In this document: positions 6,179 to 7,040 of the stretch, in pieces | How the letters are laid out: the number at the start of each line of letters is the position of its first letter | Position numbering within the stretch: position 1 is the stretch's first letter | NCBI GenBank assembly: GCA_003663295.1 | Contig: QMZS01000045.1 | Span: 1 to 7,040, forward strand | Direction of reading: 5' to 3' | DNA length: 7,040 nucleotides | Origin: Candidatus Aenigmatarchaeota archaeon | GTDB lineage: Archaea > Aenigmatarchaeota > Aenigmatarchaeia > QMZS01 | Translations under genes and position numbers: made by a program | Notes under the pieces: generated by a model | What the model saw: the letters and a program-made list of their open reading frames with translations, nothing else | Told to the model about the DNA's origin: nothing | The model's database searches: none

Positions 6179-6690
6179 TGAAACTAAATTATGGTGAACA
6201 GATGACAAGTGGAGATTTAAAAAAGAATAATATTCAAGTAGTTAAAGTGACGCGGGAATATATGATTAAAAATATGAATAAATTTCTTGCAATAGAAAAA
6301 AACTGGGTGGATCTTGGCGAAGAATCCTGGATAGAAGAAAATTTCCTTTTTGAATTGCCTCTTAAATGGGAACTTAGTTTTGCGGCTGAAAAAGATGATT
6401 TGATAATAGGTTATTTAATTGGTTCGAAATACACTACCGAGTTATCTAGAATTAATAAATTGGTTGTGGATTCACAGCATCACAGATGCGGCATTGGAAA
6501 ACAGTTAATTAATCAATATTTTGCAACCTGTTTGAAAAAAGGCATAGAAAAATCAGAGCTGAAGGCATTGATTGAAAATATTCCCGCCAATAATTTTTAT
6601 GCTAAAAATGGGTATCGTCATGTTGATTCAATTGTAGGCGCTGACGGGAAAAAGAGGTTTGTTTATGAGAAAAAATTGAAATTACTATAA
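6172..6690 (+). CDS. GNAT-family N-acetyltransferase
   Basis: GNAT enzymes transfer an acyl group from acyl-CoA to an amine. The acetyl-CoA-binding motif A is clear: INKLVVDSQHHRCGIGKQLI (residues 94-113), containing the Q-x-x-x-x-G-x-G type pyrophosphate loop. Motif B is NIPANNFYAKNGYRHV (136-151), with the Asn and Tyr usual in the acetyl-transferring fold. The first 60 residues are less typical of the core and may bind substrate. The length of 172 aa is normal. ATG 6172 overlaps the glycosyltransferase end; ATG 6178, which forms TAATG with its stop, is an equally good start and would remove two residues. As the last gene of the operon it could re-acylate an amino sugar produced by the deacetylase, but GNATs are diverse and a protein or small-molecule substrate is not excluded. 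Confidence 0.88.
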   Translation: MVMKLNYGEQMTSGDLKKNNIQVVKVTREYMIKNMNKFLAIEKNWVDLGEESWIEENFLFELPLKWELSFAAEKDDLIIGYLIGSKYTTELSRINKLVVDSQHHRCGIGKQLINQYFATCLKKGIEKSELKALIENIPANNFYAKNGYRHVDSIVGADGKKRFVYEKKLKLL

Positions 6691-6707
6691 AACAGAAATT
6701 AATGTTA

Positions 6708-6715
6708 TTTAAATA
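6708..6715 (+). promoter_or_regulatory. TATA box for the gene starting at 6734
   Basis: TTTAAATA is centred about 23 bases before the ATG at 6734, in the 43-base gap after the acetyltransferase. The distance suits a leaderless archaeal transcript, and no Shine-Dalgarno sequence precedes the ATG, so this gene is probably transcribed separately from the operon before it. Confidence 0.5.
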
Positions 6716-6733
6716 TTTATTACTTATAAGTTG

Positions 6734-7040
6734 ATGAAATATGATATATTTGATGGTAAGGGTGAAATAATTAAAAGAGAGCCTACCTTTGTTGACGGAG
6801 TTAATGATAGATTGACAGAGGCTTTTGGGAGAACAATAAAGGGAAATTTGAGATATGCAACCGGTGTAGATAACACTTGGTGGAGTTCTGAAGAATATCT
6901 TAGCACCATTTGTAAAATAGGACGTATTTTTGGTATTGTAACCCCAATAGGAATCTTTCCAGACAGATTTGATGATTCTTATTTAATTATTGATCCTAAA
7001 TATGAAATAGATGCAAGGGAATATTGCAGATTAATTGAAA
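6734..7040 (+). CDS. Unrecognised protein, 3' end beyond the window
   Basis: An open frame of 102 codons from ATG 6734 continues past the right edge. It begins MKYDIFDGKGEIIKREPTF and includes DRLTEAFGRTIKGNLRYATG, then NTWWSSEEYLSTICKIGRIF, GIVTPIGIFPDRFDD and YLIIDPKYEIDAREYCRLIE. The mix of hydrophobic, aromatic and charged residues and its own TATA box support a real gene. It has no signal peptide and no membrane segment in the visible part. I do not recognise a family and saw no catalytic motif. A short opposite-strand open frame within it is a shadow. Confidence 0.65.
   Translation, partial: MKYDIFDGKGEIIKREPTFVDGVNDRLTEAFGRTIKGNLRYATGVDNTWWSSEEYLSTICKIGRIFGIVTPIGIFPDRFDDSYLIIDPKYEIDAREYCRLIE

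Noticed and set aside
1..7040. tRNA, rRNA, CRISPR array or replication origin
   Set aside because: No cloverleaf, rRNA-like block or spaced direct repeats were seen; the only clear repeat is the 27-bp tandem pair.

Overview
The window is AT-rich and archaeal. The best evidence is a pair of ribosomal protein genes, uS13 and uS4, of the archaeal/eukaryotic type (uS13 carries the internal insertion and the uS4 start has the archaeal N-terminus). Several genes also have a TATA-like box about 20-26 bases before the start codon, as expected for leaderless archaeal transcripts. The AT-richness, the compact overlapping genes and the isolated rps13-rps4 pair would fit a DPANN lineage (Woesearchaeota/Pacearchaeota-like), but that placement is inference.

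Layout. Positions 1 to about 715 (minus strand) hold the decayed 3' part of an IS1634/IS4-type DDE transposase, with two frameshifts and two stops and no N-terminal part. It abuts a short plus-strand coding remnant ending at 885. Positions 930-2210 (minus) hold rps13 followed by rps4. The uS4 protein carries a long Lys/Glu/Thr-rich tail, and its reading frame appears to continue past the stop in another frame after an A7 run. A divergent intergenic region of about 110 bases follows. Then comes a plus-strand pair: a small unrecognised gene with an exact 27-bp in-frame tandem duplication (2320-2685), overlapping a lipoprotein with a C-terminal 3D-type (Asp-Asp-Asp, double-psi beta-barrel) domain (2679-3485).

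Positions 3542-6690 hold a tightly overlapping four-gene operon: PIG-L/LmbE deacetylase, WbqC-family protein, membrane-anchored processive-type GT2 glycosyltransferase, and GNAT acetyltransferase. This reads as a surface glycan or glycoconjugate module in which an N-acetyl sugar could be de-N-acetylated and re-acylated and a polymer or lipid-linked glycan built at the membrane. The sequence supports the families and the operon; the product is not determinable from it. A further unrecognised gene with its own promoter starts at 6734 and runs off the right edge.

No tRNA, rRNA, CRISPR array or intact mobile element was seen. The points most worth a second look are the 3D-domain lipoprotein in an archaeon, the glycan operon whose GT2 has a degenerate metal-binding motif, and the frame change in the rps4 tail.
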